Assembly (NCBI GenBank): GCA_030998225.1
Contig: JAPYXD010000700.1
Span: 2,356,001-2,420,000, forward strand
DNA from: Diplolepis rosae
Lineage: Eukaryota > Arthropoda > Insecta > Hymenoptera > Diplolepididae
Length of the DNA stretch: 64,000 bases
Reading direction: 5' to 3'
Both the position numbers and the translations under genes were made by a program. Positions within the stretch are counted from its first letter, which is position 1; each line of letters starts with the position of its first letter. The notes under the pieces are model-generated. The model saw only the letters and a list, made by a program, of their open reading frames with translations. It made no database searches and was not told the DNA's origin. This document shows positions 40,701 through 51,340 of this stretch, one piece after another.

Positions 40701-43700
40701 TTATTTTGAAGTTTTATTTAAACATTGAGCAATCATTTTAGTTCAGCGTTGAAGTTTGTTTGATTATTTCTAAGTTTGTTTAAACATTGAGCAAACATTT
40801 TAGTTCAGTGTTGGTTTTGTCTGATTATTACGAAGTTTTATTTAAACATTGAGCAACAATCATTTTAGTTCAGTGTTGAAGTTTGTTTGATTATTTTTAA
40901 GTTTTATTTAAAGATTGAGCAATCATTTTAGTTCAGTGTTGAAGTTTGTTTGATTATTTTGAAGTTTTATTTAAACATTGAGCAATCATTTTAGTTCAGT
41001 GTTGAAGTTTGTTTGATTATTTTGAAGTTTTATTTAAACACTGAGCAACAATCATTTTAGTTCAGTGTTGAAGTTTGTTTGATTATTGCCAAGTTTTATT
41101 TAAACATTGAGCAACAATCATTTTAGTTCAGTGTTGAAGTTTGTTTGATTATTTTGAAGTTTTATTTAAACACTGAGCAACAATCATTTTAGTTCAGTGT
41201 TGAAGTTTGTTTGATTATTTTGAAGTTTTATTTAAATATTGAGCAATCATTTTAGTTCAGTGTTGGTTCTTGTCTGATTATTACGAAGTTTTATTTAAAC
41301 ATTGAGCAATCATCTTAGTTCAGTGTTGAAGTTTGTTTGATTATTTTGAAGTTTTATTTAATTATTGAGCAATCATTTTAGTACAGTGTTGAAGTTTGTT
41401 TGATTATTTCGAATTTTTATTTAAACATTGAGCAATCATCTTAGTTCAGTGTTGAAGTTTGGATGATTATTTTGAAGTTTGTTTAAACATTGAGCAATCA
41501 TTTTAGTTCAGTGTTGAAGTTTGTTTGATTATTTTGAAGTTTTATTTAAACATTGAGCAATCATTTTAGTTCAGCGTTGAAGTTTGTTTGATTATTTCTA
41601 AGTTTGTTTAAACATTGAGCAATCATTTTAGTTCAGTGTTGGTTTTGTCTGATTATTACGAAGTTTTATTTAAACATTGAGCAACAATCATTTTAGTTCA
41701 GTGTTGAAGTTTGTTTGATTATTTTGAAGTTTTATTTAAACACTGAGCAACAATCATTTTAGTTCAGTGTTGAAGTTTGTTTGATTATTTCCAAGTTTTA
41801 TTTAAACATTGAGCAACAATCATTTTAGTTCAGTGTTGAAGTTTGTTTGATTATTTTGAAGTTTTATTTAAATATTGAGCAACAATCATTTTAGTTCAGT
41901 GTTGAAGTTTGTTTGATTATTTTTAGTTTTATTTAAATATTGAGCAATCATTTTAGTTCAGTGTTGAAGTTTGTTTGATTATTTTGAAGTTTTATTTAAA
42001 CATTGAGCAATCATTTTAGTTCAGTGTTGAAGTTTGTTTGATTATTTTGAAGTTTTATTCAAACATTGAGCAATCATTTTAGTTCAGTGTTGAAGTTTGT
42101 TTGATTATTTTGAAGTTTTATTTAAACATTGAGCAACAATAATTTTAGTTCAGTGTTGGTTCTTGTCTGATTATTACGAAGTTTTATTTAAACATTGAGC
42201 AATCATCTTAGTTCAGTGTTGAAGTTTGTTTGATTATTTTGAAGTTTTATTTAAATATTGAGCAATCATTTTAGTTCAGTGTTGAAGTTTGTTTGATTAT
42301 TTTGAAGTTTTATTTAAACATTGAGCAATCATTTTAGTTCAGTGTTGAAGTTTGTTTGATTATTTTGAAGTTTTATTTAAACATTGAGCAATCATTTTAG
42401 TTCAGTGTTGGTTTTGTCTGATTATTACGAAGTTTTATTTAAACATTGAGCAACAATCATTTTAGTTCAGTGTTGAAGTTTGTTTGATTATTTTGAAGTT
42501 TTATTTAAACATTGAGCAACAATCATTTTAGTTCAGTGTTGAAGTTTGTTTGATTATTTTGAAGTTTTATTTAAACACTGAGCAACAATCATTTTAGTTC
42601 AGTGTTGAAGTTTGTTTGATTATTTTGAAGTTTTATTTAAATATTGAGCAATCATTTTAGTTCAGTGTTGAAGTTTGTTTGATTATTTTTAGTTTTATTT
42701 AAACATTGAGCAATCATTTTAGTTCAGTGTTGAAGTTTGTTTGATTATTTTGAAGTTTTATTTAAACATTGAGCAATCATTTTAGTTCAGTGTTGAAGTT
42801 TGTTTGATTATTTTGAAGTTTTATTTAAACATTGAGCAATCATTTTAGTTCAGTGTTGAAGTTTGTTTGATTATTTTGAAGTTTTATTTAAACATTGAGC
42901 AATCATTTTAGTTCAGTGTTGAAGTTTGTTTGATTATTTCGAAGTTTGTTTAAACATTGAGCAATCATTTTAGTTCATTGTTGGTTTTGTCTGACTATTA
43001 CGAAGTTTTATTTAAACATTGAGCAACAATCATTTTAGTTCAGTGTTGAAGTTTGTTTGATTATTTTGAAGTTTTATTTAAACATTGAGCAACAATCATT
43101 TTAGTTCAGTGTTGAAGTTTGTTTGATTATTTTGAAGTTTTATTTAAACATTGAGCAATCATTTTAGTTCAGTGTTGAAGTTTGTTTGATTATTTTGAAG
43201 TTTTATTTAAACATTGAGCAACAATCATTTTAGTTCAGTGTTGAAGTTTGTTTGATTATTTTTAAGTTTTATTTAAATATTGAGCAATCATTTTAGTTCA
43301 GTGTTGAAGTTTGTTTGATTATTTTTAGTTTTATTTAAATATTGAGCAATCATTTTAGTTCAGTGTTGAAGTTTGTTTGATTATTTTGAAGTTTTATTTA
43401 AACATTGAGCAATCATCTTAGTTCAGTGTTGAAGTTTGTTTGATTATTTTGAAGTTTTATTTAAATATTGAGCAATCATTTTAGTTCAGTGTTGAAGTTT
43501 GTTTGATTATTTCGAAGTTTCATTTAAACATTGAGCAATCATCTTAGTTCAGTGTTGAAGTTTGTTTGATTATTTTGAAGTTTTATTTAAACATTGAGCA
43601 ATCATTTTAGTTCAGTGTTGAAGTTTGTTTGATTATTTCCAAGTTTTATTTAAACATTGAGCAACAATCATTTTAGTTCAGTGTTGAAGTTTGTTTGATT

Positions 43701-46629
43701 ATTTTGAAGTTTTATTTAAACATTGAGCAATCATTTTAGTTCAGTGTTGAAGTTTGTTTGATTATTTTGAAGTTTTATTTAAACATTGAACAATCATTTT
43801 AGTTCAGCGTTGAAGTTTGTTTGATTATTTCTAAGTTTGTTTAAACATTGAGCAATCATTTTAGTTCAGTGTTGGTTTTGTCTGATTATTACGAAGTTTT
43901 ATTTAAACATTGAGCAACAATCATTTTAGTTCAGTGTTGAAGTTTGTTTGATTATTTTGAAGTTTTATTTAAACATTGAGCAATCATTTTAGTTCAGCGT
44001 TGAAGTTTGTTTGATTATTTCTAAGTTTGTTTAAACATTGAGCAATCATTTTAGTTCAGTGTTGGTTTTGTCTGATTATTACGAAGTTTTATTTAAACAT
44101 TGAGCAACAATCATTTTAGTTCAGTGTTGAAGTTTGTTTGATTATTTTTAAGTTTTATTTAAATATTGAGCAATCATTTTAGTTCAGTGTTGAAGTTTGT
44201 TTGATTATTTCGAAGTTTATTTAAACATTGAGCAATCATCTTAGTTCAGTGTTGAAGTTTGTTTGATTATTTTGAAGTTTTATTTAAATATTGAGCAACA
44301 ATCATTTTAGTTCAGTGTTGAATTTTGTTTGATTATTTCCAAGTTTTATTTAAACACTGAGCAACAATCATTTTAGTTCAGTGTTGAAGTTTGTTTGATT
44401 ATTTCCAAGTTTTATTTAAACATTGAGCGACAATCATTTTAGTTCAGTGTTGAAGTTTGTTTGATTATTTTGAAGTTTTATTTAAACATTGAGCAATCAT
44501 TTTAGTTCAGTGTTGAAGTTTGTTTGATTATTTTGAAGTTTTATTTAAACATTGAGCAATCATTTTAGTTCAGCGTTGAAGTTTGTTTGATTATTTCTAA
44601 GTTTGTTTAAACATTGAGCAATCATTTTAGTTCAGTGTTGGTTTTGTCTGATTATTACGAAGTTTTATTTAAACATTGAGCAACAATCATTTTAGTTCAG
44701 TGTTGAAGTTTGTTTGATTATTTTTAAGTTTTATTTAAATATTGAGCAATCATTTTATTTCAGTGTTGAAGTTTGTTTGATTATTTTGAAGTTTTATTTA
44801 AACATTGAGCAATCATCTTAGTTCAGTGTTGAAGTTTGTTTGATTATTTTGAAGTTTTATTTAAATATTGAGCAATCATTTTAGTTCAGTGTTGAAGTTT
44901 GTTTGATTATTTCGAAGTTTTATTTAAACATTGAGCAATCATCTTAGTTCAGTGTTGAAGTTTGTTTGATTATTTTGAAGTTTTATTTAAACATTGAGCA
45001 ATCATTTTAGTTCAGTGTTGAAGTTTGTTTGATTATTTCCAAGTTTTGTTTAAACATTGAGCAATCATTTTAGTTCAGTGTTGAAGTTTGTTTGATTATT
45101 TCCAAGTTTTATTTAAACATTGAGCAACAATCATTTTAGTTCAGTGTTGAAGTTTGTTTGATTATTTCCAAGTTTTATTTAAACATTGAGCAACAATCAT
45201 TTTAGTTCAGTGTTGAAGTTTGTTTGATTATTTTGAAGTTTTATTTAAACATTGAGCAATCATTTTAGTTCAGCATTGAAGTTTGTTTGATTATTTCTAA
45301 GTTTGTTTAAACTTTGAGCAGTCATTTTAGTTCAGTGTTGAAGTTTGTTTGATTATTTTGAAGTTTTATTGAAACATTGAGCAATCATTTTAGTTCAGTG
45401 TTGAAGTTTGTTTGATTATTTCCAAGTTTTATTTAAACATTGAGCAACAATCATTTTAGTTCAGTGTTGAAGTTTGTTTGATTATTTTGAAGTTTTATTT
45501 AAACATTGAGCAATCATTTTAGTTCAGCAATGAAGTTTGTTTGATTATTTCTAAGTTTGTTTAAACATTGAGCAATCATTTTAGTTCAATGTTGAAGTTT
45601 GTTTGATTATTTCCAAGTTTTATTTAAACATTGAGCAATCATTTTAGTTCAGTGTTGAAGTTTGTTTGATTATTCTGAAGTTTTATTTAAACATTGAGCA
45701 ATCATTTTAGTTCAGCATTGAAGTTTGTTTGATTATTTTGAAGTTTTATTTAAACATTGAGCAACAATCATTTTAGTTCAGTGTTGAAGATTTTTTAATT
45801 ATTTCCAAGTTTTATTTAAACATTGAGCAATCATTTTAGTTCAGTGTTGAAGTTTGTTTGATTATTTTGAAGTTTTATTTAAACATTGAGCAATCATTTT
45901 AGTTCAGTGTTGAAGTTTGTTTGATTATTTTGAAGTTTTATTTAAACATTGAGCAATCATTTTAGTTCAGTGTTGAAGTTTGTTTGATTATTTTGAAGTT
46001 TTATTTAAACATTGAGCAATCATTTTAGTTCAGTGTTGAAGTTTGTTTGATTATTTTGAAGTTTTATTTAAACATTGAGCAATCATTTTAGTTCAGTGTT
46101 GAAGTTTGTTTGATTATTTTGAAGTTTTATTTAAACATTGAGCAATCATTTTAGTTCAGCGTTGAAGTTTGTTTGATTATTTCTAAGTTTGTTTAAACAT
46201 TGAGCAATCATTTTAGTTCAGTGTTGGTTTTGTCTGATTATTACGAAGTTTTATTTAAACATTGAGCAACAATCATTTTAGTTCAGTGTTGAAGTTTGTT
46301 TGATTATTTTGAAGTTTTGTTTAAACATTGAGCAATCATTTTATTTCAATGTTGAAGTTTGTTTGATTATTTCCAAGTTTTATTTAAACATTGAGCAATC
46401 ATTTTAGTTCAGTGTTGAAGTTTGTTTGATTATTTCCAAGTTTTGTTTAAACATTGAGCAATCATTTTAGTTCAATGTTGAAGTTTGTTTGATTATTTCC
46501 AAGTTTTATTTAAACATTGAGCAATCATTTTAGTTCAGTGTTGAAGTTTGTTTGATTATTCTGAAGTTTTATTTAAACATTGAGCAATCATTTTAGTTCA
46601 GCATTGAAGTTTGTTTGATTATTTTGAAG

Positions 46630-46641
46630 TTTTGTTTAAAC
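46630..46641. repeat. Left copy of the probable PLE target-site duplication
   Basis: The 12-base satellite sequence TTTTGTTTAAAC ends at the left tip of the element and is repeated at 51384-51395, where the satellite resumes in the same phase. Variable target-site duplications of this size are known for Penelope-like elements. The C at 46641 is shared with the terminal repeat, so the boundary is uncertain by one base. Confidence 0.65.
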
Positions 46642-47032
46642 AAATATTGTTGATGTTCTTGGTTGGCTTTAGGGTCCAGGAAAAAATGTAACTCAAAGTT
46701 TCATATTTTCAAACGTTTCGACTCAGATTGGAGTCCTCATCAGTGAGAATTTAATTCTATAAAAATACAAAAGAAAGAGACTTAAAAAAATTGCACGTGT
46801 GACCGATGAACATTGTAATAAGAAATGTTATAAAGAATTGCGAGTGTAAAATATAAAACTGGTCTAAATAACTAAATTTGCAAAAAAAATTGAAACTATA
46901 ACAAACCAAAAAATATCTGTAAAAATACTAGGGGGAGAACATTGAAGGAATTGCACGTGTGACGGATAAACATTGTGGAAAAATGATATAAATGATATAT
47001 AAATGTGAAAGTGTAAAATTAATCTAAATAAA
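46641..47032 (+). repeat. Left inverted terminal repeat of the PLE (pLTR)
   Basis: These 392 bases are the reverse complement of 50948-51340. Read by eye, the two arms differ only in one homopolymer length (8 A here, 9 T in the right arm). The arm begins CAAATATTGTTGATG and ends at AATCTAAATAAA. It holds a hammerhead-like motif on the minus strand and two copies, 161 bp apart, of the GCACGTGTGAC motif (46793 and 46954) that also marks the tandem units in the 3' region. Confidence 0.92.
46691..46747 (-). ncRNA. Hammerhead-ribozyme-like motif, left arm
   Basis: On the minus strand this reads CTGATGAG, then a 5-bp stem GACTC/GAGTC with a six-base loop, then GAAAC, followed by a short GTTT/AAAC hairpin and TGAG, which can pair with CTCA just before the core. 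This is the order of a type I hammerhead (stem I, CUGAUGA, stem II, GAAA, stem III, cleavage site). Hammerhead motifs in PLE terminal repeats are established. The fit is imperfect: one extra base at the start of stem II and one at the start of stem III, so activity is uncertain. It faces away from the coding strand. Confidence 0.5.
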
Positions 47033-47190
47033 AATCATCCCACCTCGTATCTTTTGATAATACCAATATTACACACATGCACACGTCAGCGTTGTATAAA
47101 TTTCATTTGTCAACTTTAAATTTAGAAATCAAAGATATTTGCATCACCATTCATAGACTAAGTAAAGAGATTCATTTCAATGAACGATAA
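47033..47190 (+). other. PLE leader between left arm and reading frame
   Basis: Single-copy, AT-rich sequence between the inverted repeat and the open frame. A TAA at 47188-47190 is the last in-frame stop before the coding region. I see no separate gene or promoter motif that I can support. Part of it may be decayed N-terminal coding sequence. Confidence 0.5.
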
Positions 47191-48342
47191 ATCAAACAAA
47201 TCTTACCGCATGATATTTATAGACATTTTTCTTTTTTCGAATCCAAAAAAATACATCGTATTTTCTTATCACACAAGAGCAGTTGTAAATCTAAATTTGA
47301 GCGTCTCATTGGTATGAGTAGAACCTTCTCGGGAGCTGACAATGCTGATCCTCATGATAACCTTACTGACTCTTGGTTTATTAATTTAAGTGACACACAA
47401 ATTCCTACCACAGTAGCAAAAACACTTAGTCTTGGAAAAAACTTTGGTATCCCCTTTCCCCTTAGTAAACTTCCTACGAAGCATTTAATTGCAGATTTTG
47501 AATCAAACATCCATAAAATCCAAGAATGTGACAAAAACGAAGCAAGATTAAAATTTGTTAACTGTTTAAAAACTTTCTCTAACCAAAAACAAAACTCCCT
47601 TAATTTTTTTCAAAAACAGGTCATACACAATTCAAAATGCACAAAAACTTTCCTGAAAAACAATCCCCACATATTAGTCACGAAAGCTGACAAGGGTAAC
47701 ACTACTGTTACCATGGACAAAAATAAATATATCCGCGAGGCAACACTCATGTTATCGGACAAAAAGACTTACGTACCACTGAAAAAAGACCCCACAAACA
47801 CTATTCACAATAAAGTTAACAACGTCATTAAACTGTGGAAAGATAAAAATTACATTAGTGAAATTACAGCAAACTCTTTAAAATCAAGCAACCCACTTCC
47901 AGCCAGATTCTATGGTCTACCAAAGATTCATAAAATGAACTTTCCTCTTAGGCCCATTGTCTCTTTCTGTGGCAGCCCCACTTACAACCTCGCATCTTTC
48001 TACAACAACATTATTTCAAATAATATAACCCCCCCAATCTCACGAATTAAAAATAGTTTCGATTTCATTGAAAAAATGAAAAATATCGAAGTCCCACTAA
48101 ACCATAAAATTATTTCGTTAGATGCAGTATCACTTTTTACCAACGTTCAAATTGGCATAGCTATCAAAGGCATCAAAGATAGATGGCCAAAAATTCAGCC
48201 ACATGCAAAAATGCCTTGGTACCAATTCGAAAAGGGACTTAGAATTTGCTCATCTAACTCCTCTTTTAACTTTCAAAACACCTCATACAAACAAAAATCT
48301 GGCTTTCCCATGGGTTCCCCCTCTTACTCCCATTGCAGCTGA
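47191..48342 (+). pseudogene. PLE RT, N-terminal piece (N-domain, motifs A and B)
   Basis: The frame is open from 47191, but the first ATG is at 47314 (residue 1 of a 342-residue piece). Upstream codons look coding, with a basic stretch leading to ...FERLIG before that Met, so the true start may be lost or lie further upstream. Visible motifs in order: SDTQIP and LGKNFGIP (about residues 26-47, typical PLE N-domain), KADKGNTTV (124-132), YGLPKIHK (200-207), PLRPIVS (211-217), SLDAVSLFTNV with the first catalytic Asp at 270 (motif A), and FPMGSP (331-336, motif B). After that the frame reads six foreign residues and stops because of the frameshift. LPKIHK and the SLFTNV form of motif A are characteristic of Penelope RTs. 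Confidence 0.92.
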
Positions 48343-48607
48343 TATAGCCATGGATGATTTAGAAACGAAATGTATTGCATCTTTACCTTTTCAACTACCC
48401 TTCTTTTTTCGATATGTTGATGACATTATAACAGCAGTACCGACTGACAAAATTGACACAATTTTAAACACATTTAACAGCTACAACCATAAAATAAAAT
48501 TTACAATAGAAGAGGAATCAGATGGAAAAATTTGTTTTTTGGATGTACTCATTATCAGAGAGGGGAAAAAAATTAAGTCTAACTGGTACCAAAAACCATC
48601 GTACTAG
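48323..48607 (+). pseudogene. PLE RT, middle piece with YVDD catalytic site
   Basis: The coding frame resumes here after the frameshift, with LTPIAADIAMDDLE directly continuing motif B. The catalytic motif C, RYVDD, is encoded at 48410-48424; its two Asp residues bind the metal ions. Downstream come KFTIEEE and ICFLDVLI (motif D/E area) and NWYQKP. A TAG at 48605-48607 stops the frame where related PLEs continue into a conserved Gly-Arg-rich turn. An open frame in this register begins earlier, at 48203, but that upstream part overlaps the first piece and does not resemble RT. Confidence 0.9.
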
Positions 48608-49369
48608 GGCCGACTTCTAAATTTCTATTCACATCATCCACTGAGCTACAAAATTAATGTGATCAACCATCTGGTTGACAGAGGCATCACTTTAGCACAT
48701 ATCACTTTTCACAAGGAAAACATCCAAAAAATAAAAACCATATTACTCAACAACAATTACCCGATCAATTTTATCAATCGCGTTATACAAAACAGAATAA
48801 ACCATCTTCAAAAAAAGAATACCTGCACACACCATCCATCCAAAGGCAACACAAACACACAAACAACACACTTACACCCCGCAGGTCAAAACCCTAAATA
48901 TATTCCCTTACCATATGTACAAGGTCTTTCTGAAAAACTTTCAGGTATTCTCAAACCCTTTAATATCAAAATTGCCCCGCGTAATGAAAATAACTTGTCC
49001 AATTTTTTTAAATCAGCAAAAGATCACATTTCAAAGCTAGATACCGCTGACGTCGTTTATAACATCCCCTGTACAGGTTGCACGGCATCCTACATAGGCA
49101 CAACCAAACGTCCTTTAAAAACCAGGATTACTGAACACAAAAAAGATGTCTTCAATCCCCCTGATAAATGGACTGCATTAACTAAACATGCCTGGAGCCA
49201 AGACCACAAATTCGATTTCAATGCAGTAAACATAGTTGACAGATCCAGAAATTATAAAAAACGAATGATACTGGAAATGACTCATATAGCCAGTAAATCT
49301 CAGGTTGTTAATCAGAGAACAGACACAGAAAACTTATCTGTTTTTTACCTCCCCCTATTAAACAATTAA
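48608..49369 (+). pseudogene. PLE RT thumb and GIY-YIG endonuclease piece
   Basis: Same reading frame as the middle piece, directly after the TAG. The first Met, at 48659, is internal and unlikely to be a real start. The first ~50 residues continue the RT C-terminus (thumb). A Thr/His-rich linker follows. Numbered from that Met, the endonuclease lies at about residues 132-212: VVYNIPCTGC with Cys 138 and 141, SYIGTT (144-149, the YIG part), LKTRITEH with conserved Arg 156 and His 160, TKHAWSQDH with His 177 and 183, and ILEM with Glu 206. The Cys-Cys-His-His set matches the zinc-finger type insertion of PLE GIY-YIG domains. The domain itself looks intact. The stop is a TAA at 49367-49369. Confidence 0.92.
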
Positions 49370-50947
49370 CTTTAACCTCTTCAAAAAATGCATATTTTTT
49401 TTATCGAGTTCAAAAATATACATCTCTTGTCAATTTTTAAAAAGAATTTACAATGTTGGTAATTTTATAAAATTTCAACAAATCTTTAACAAAAATGTCA
49501 GTTATATACAACTACACTAAATTCAATTTTACCCGAAAAACGTTAAATTTTTTTACATGTGTTATAATACCATATACGTTTTATCAGAATATTTAACCCT
49601 TTGTATCTGCATTCCAAACCATAAAAAACATAGAATTAATTCTGTTACAAGTTTCACAATTTCCAGATATAGGTATTTAATTCAATCTTAATTAATACGA
49701 CTGGAAAAAAGACCCCCAGTCACATGTTTCGGTAGATTGTGGTAGAAATTTCTTTCAGTTATATACAGACTGTTTACGACTCGCCTCAAATTTCAATGCC
49801 CCTCTTTTGTCACAGCATCCTGGTCATCTTGTGGACATATTTTACACTTTTTTTCTCCTTTCCCTTCAACCGAGACTCTCCAAAGAAAAAAACTTCACCC
49901 TCCACTTTACTTTACCAAGATTTTTCCAAGTCTGTTGCTAAATGCAACTCAGTTTTGAAGAAAAATCCGTAGGGATAAGTTTACTTTTACAAAAATTATG
50001 TGGTCACCCTTTTCGCGACGCAATAAAAGAAAGAAAAAAAAAAGGATATTTGTGATTGTGTCACTCCAATTATTTTTTCACCAACAATGTCGGTCTACTT
50101 AATCATATAACAGGTCAGTTCTTGTTTTTGGTATATTTATATCGTTTTCCACAAGTTTTTATCCGTCACACGTGCAATATTTTAAGTCTCTTCTCTTTGT
50201 ATGTTTATAAGGAAAAAGTTTGTGTACAGTGTTTATTTTTTTTGGAAATTTGAGTTTAGACCAACTTTATAGTATATCACATGTGCAATTCATTAATATC
50301 GTTTTTTACTTAAACAAATAACATGTTAGTTTCCTTTTTTTGGTGATATTTTATTTTGATATTTCACAATTTTGTCAGACATATTTTATTCGGATAGTTC
50401 ACAATTTTGTTAGAATTTTTGGTCCTTGTTTTTATTTTATTGAATTTAGTTTTTAAGAACAATTTTTACAGTTTTACAGTTTTTACATGTGCAATAGATT
50501 TATATTGGTTTTTTACATTGGTTATCCGTCACAAGTGCAAATTTTTTTTTTTTGGATTTGTTAGAAAACATTTTCTTGCACAGTTTTTTTTTTTTTTTTT
50601 TTTTTTAATATTATCTGTAAATTTGGTTTTTAGACCAATTTCTTATAGTATATCACATGTACAATTCGTTTATATCGGCCTTTACCACAATTTTTATCCG
50701 TCACACGTTCTATATTTTTAAGTCCCTCCCCTTAGTAATTTTTACTCAAAAAATCTGTGCTAAGGTTCATTTTCTTGTAAATTTGGTTATTTAGACCAAT
50801 TTTATATTTCTACATGTTCAATTCATCTAGACCGTTTTTACCACAATGTTTACCCGTCACACGCTTAAACTTTAAGTTTCTTCACTTCGTATTTTTATAG
50901 AAAAAATTTTTTTTTGGTTACATTTTTCAATTTTTTTGCAAATCTAG
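49370..50947 (+). repeat. PLE 3' region with ~160-bp tandem units
   Basis: T-rich non-coding sequence. From about 50150, units of about 156-172 bp repeat and run into the right terminal arm. Each carries ATCCGTCACACGTGCAAT or a close form (50161, 50524, 50696, 50852, then 51013 and 51174 inside the arm) and a GCAAATTTAGTTATTTAGAC-like box about 100 bp later. The 363-bp gap between the first two holds a more decayed unit. Most copies contain the palindrome CACGTG or a one-base variant of it. The short open frames here (for example 50407-50721) come from T-runs and encode Phe/Leu-rich low-complexity sequence; I do not regard them as genes. Confidence 0.75.
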
Positions 50948-51340
50948 TTTATTTAGATTAATTTTACACTTTCACATTTATATATCATTTATATCATTTT
51001 TCCACAATGTTTATCCGTCACACGTGCAATTCCTTCAATGTTCTCCCCCTAGTATTTTTACAGATATTTTTTGGTTTGTTATAGTTTCAATTTTTTTTTG
51101 CAAATTTAGTTATTTAGACCAGTTTTATATTTTACACTCGCAATTCTTTATAACATTTCTTATTACAATGTTCATCGGTCACACGTGCAATTTTTTTAAG
51201 TCTCTTTCTTTTGTATTTTTATAGAATTAAATTCTCACTGATGAGGACTCCAATCTGAGTCGAAACGTTTGAAAATATGAAACTTTGAGTTACATTTTTT
51301 CCTGGACCCTAAAGCCAACCAAGAACATCAACAATATTTG
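50948..51340 (-). repeat. Right inverted terminal repeat of the PLE (pLTR)
   Basis: Reverse complement of 46641-47032 with one homopolymer difference seen by eye. It contains the last two of the ~160-bp tandem units and a hammerhead-like motif on the plus strand. It ends ACAATATTTG and is followed by a short single-copy tail before the satellite resumes. Confidence 0.92.
51234..51289 (+). ncRNA. Hammerhead-ribozyme-like motif, right arm
   Basis: Plus-strand layout: CTCA (51234-51237), CTGATGAG (51238-51245), stem II GACTC (51246-51250) and GAGTC (51257-51261) around loop CAATCT, GAAAC (51262-51266), a GTTT/AAAC hairpin as stem III, a UU-type cleavage position near 51284-51285, and TGAG (51286-51289) closing stem I with CTCA. 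Single-base offsets at stems II and III depart from the textbook core. This copy is in the sense of the element's transcript; the mirror copy in the left arm is antisense. Confidence 0.5.

Larger units (their letters stand above)
1..46641. repeat. Satellite DNA array, 63-bp monomer (left block)
   Basis: Head-to-tail copies of a 63-bp unit fill this whole stretch with no spacer and no other insertion that I could see; at about 63-64 bp each this is roughly 730 monomers. The basic unit has about 17 A, 31 T, 11 G and 4 C, so it is about 24% GC and rich in T and G on this strand. Main variants: a +3 form with GCAACAATCAT in place of GCAATCAT (66 bp), a form with TTGGTTTTGTCTGATTATTA in place of the TTGAAGTTTGTTTG part (62 bp), a TTGGTTCTTGTCTG form, and small changes such as AACACTGAG, TTTCCAAG, TTTCTAAGTTTG and TTCAATGTT. 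The array starts inside a monomer at base 1, so its left end lies outside the window. No open frame of useful length exists in it. It is ordinary satellite in form; the family is not one I can name. Confidence 0.97.
47191..49369 (+). pseudogene. Penelope-type RT + GIY-YIG endonuclease, broken
   Basis: The gene encoded the only protein of the element: a reverse transcriptase with an endonuclease at its C-terminus, which together perform target-primed reverse transcription in the nucleus. Three open pieces follow one another: 47191-48342, 48323-48607 and 48608-49369. Between the first two, one surplus base near 48317-48322, in a C-rich run inside RT motif B, shifts the frame. Between the second and third, a TAG at 48605-48607 interrupts an otherwise continuous frame. 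The summed length, about 685 codons from the ATG at 47314 or about 725 from the frame opening, is close to that expected for a single-ORF PLE. Both breaks lie in the RT, so no functional RT-endonuclease protein is expected. The breaks are also compatible with sequencing errors, although two in 2.2 kb is a lot. Confidence 0.92.

Noticed and set aside
1..46641. Could the regular repeats be a CRISPR array?
   Set aside because: There are no unique spacers; the whole unit is repeated, and the context is eukaryotic retroelements.
47352..47534. Minus-strand open frame of 60 codons
   Set aside because: It lies antisense to the well-supported RT reading frame.
49739..51224. Four open frames of 65-104 codons in the PLE 3' region
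   Set aside because: They are Phe/Leu/Tyr-rich translations of T-runs and of the tandem units, with no conserved motif.
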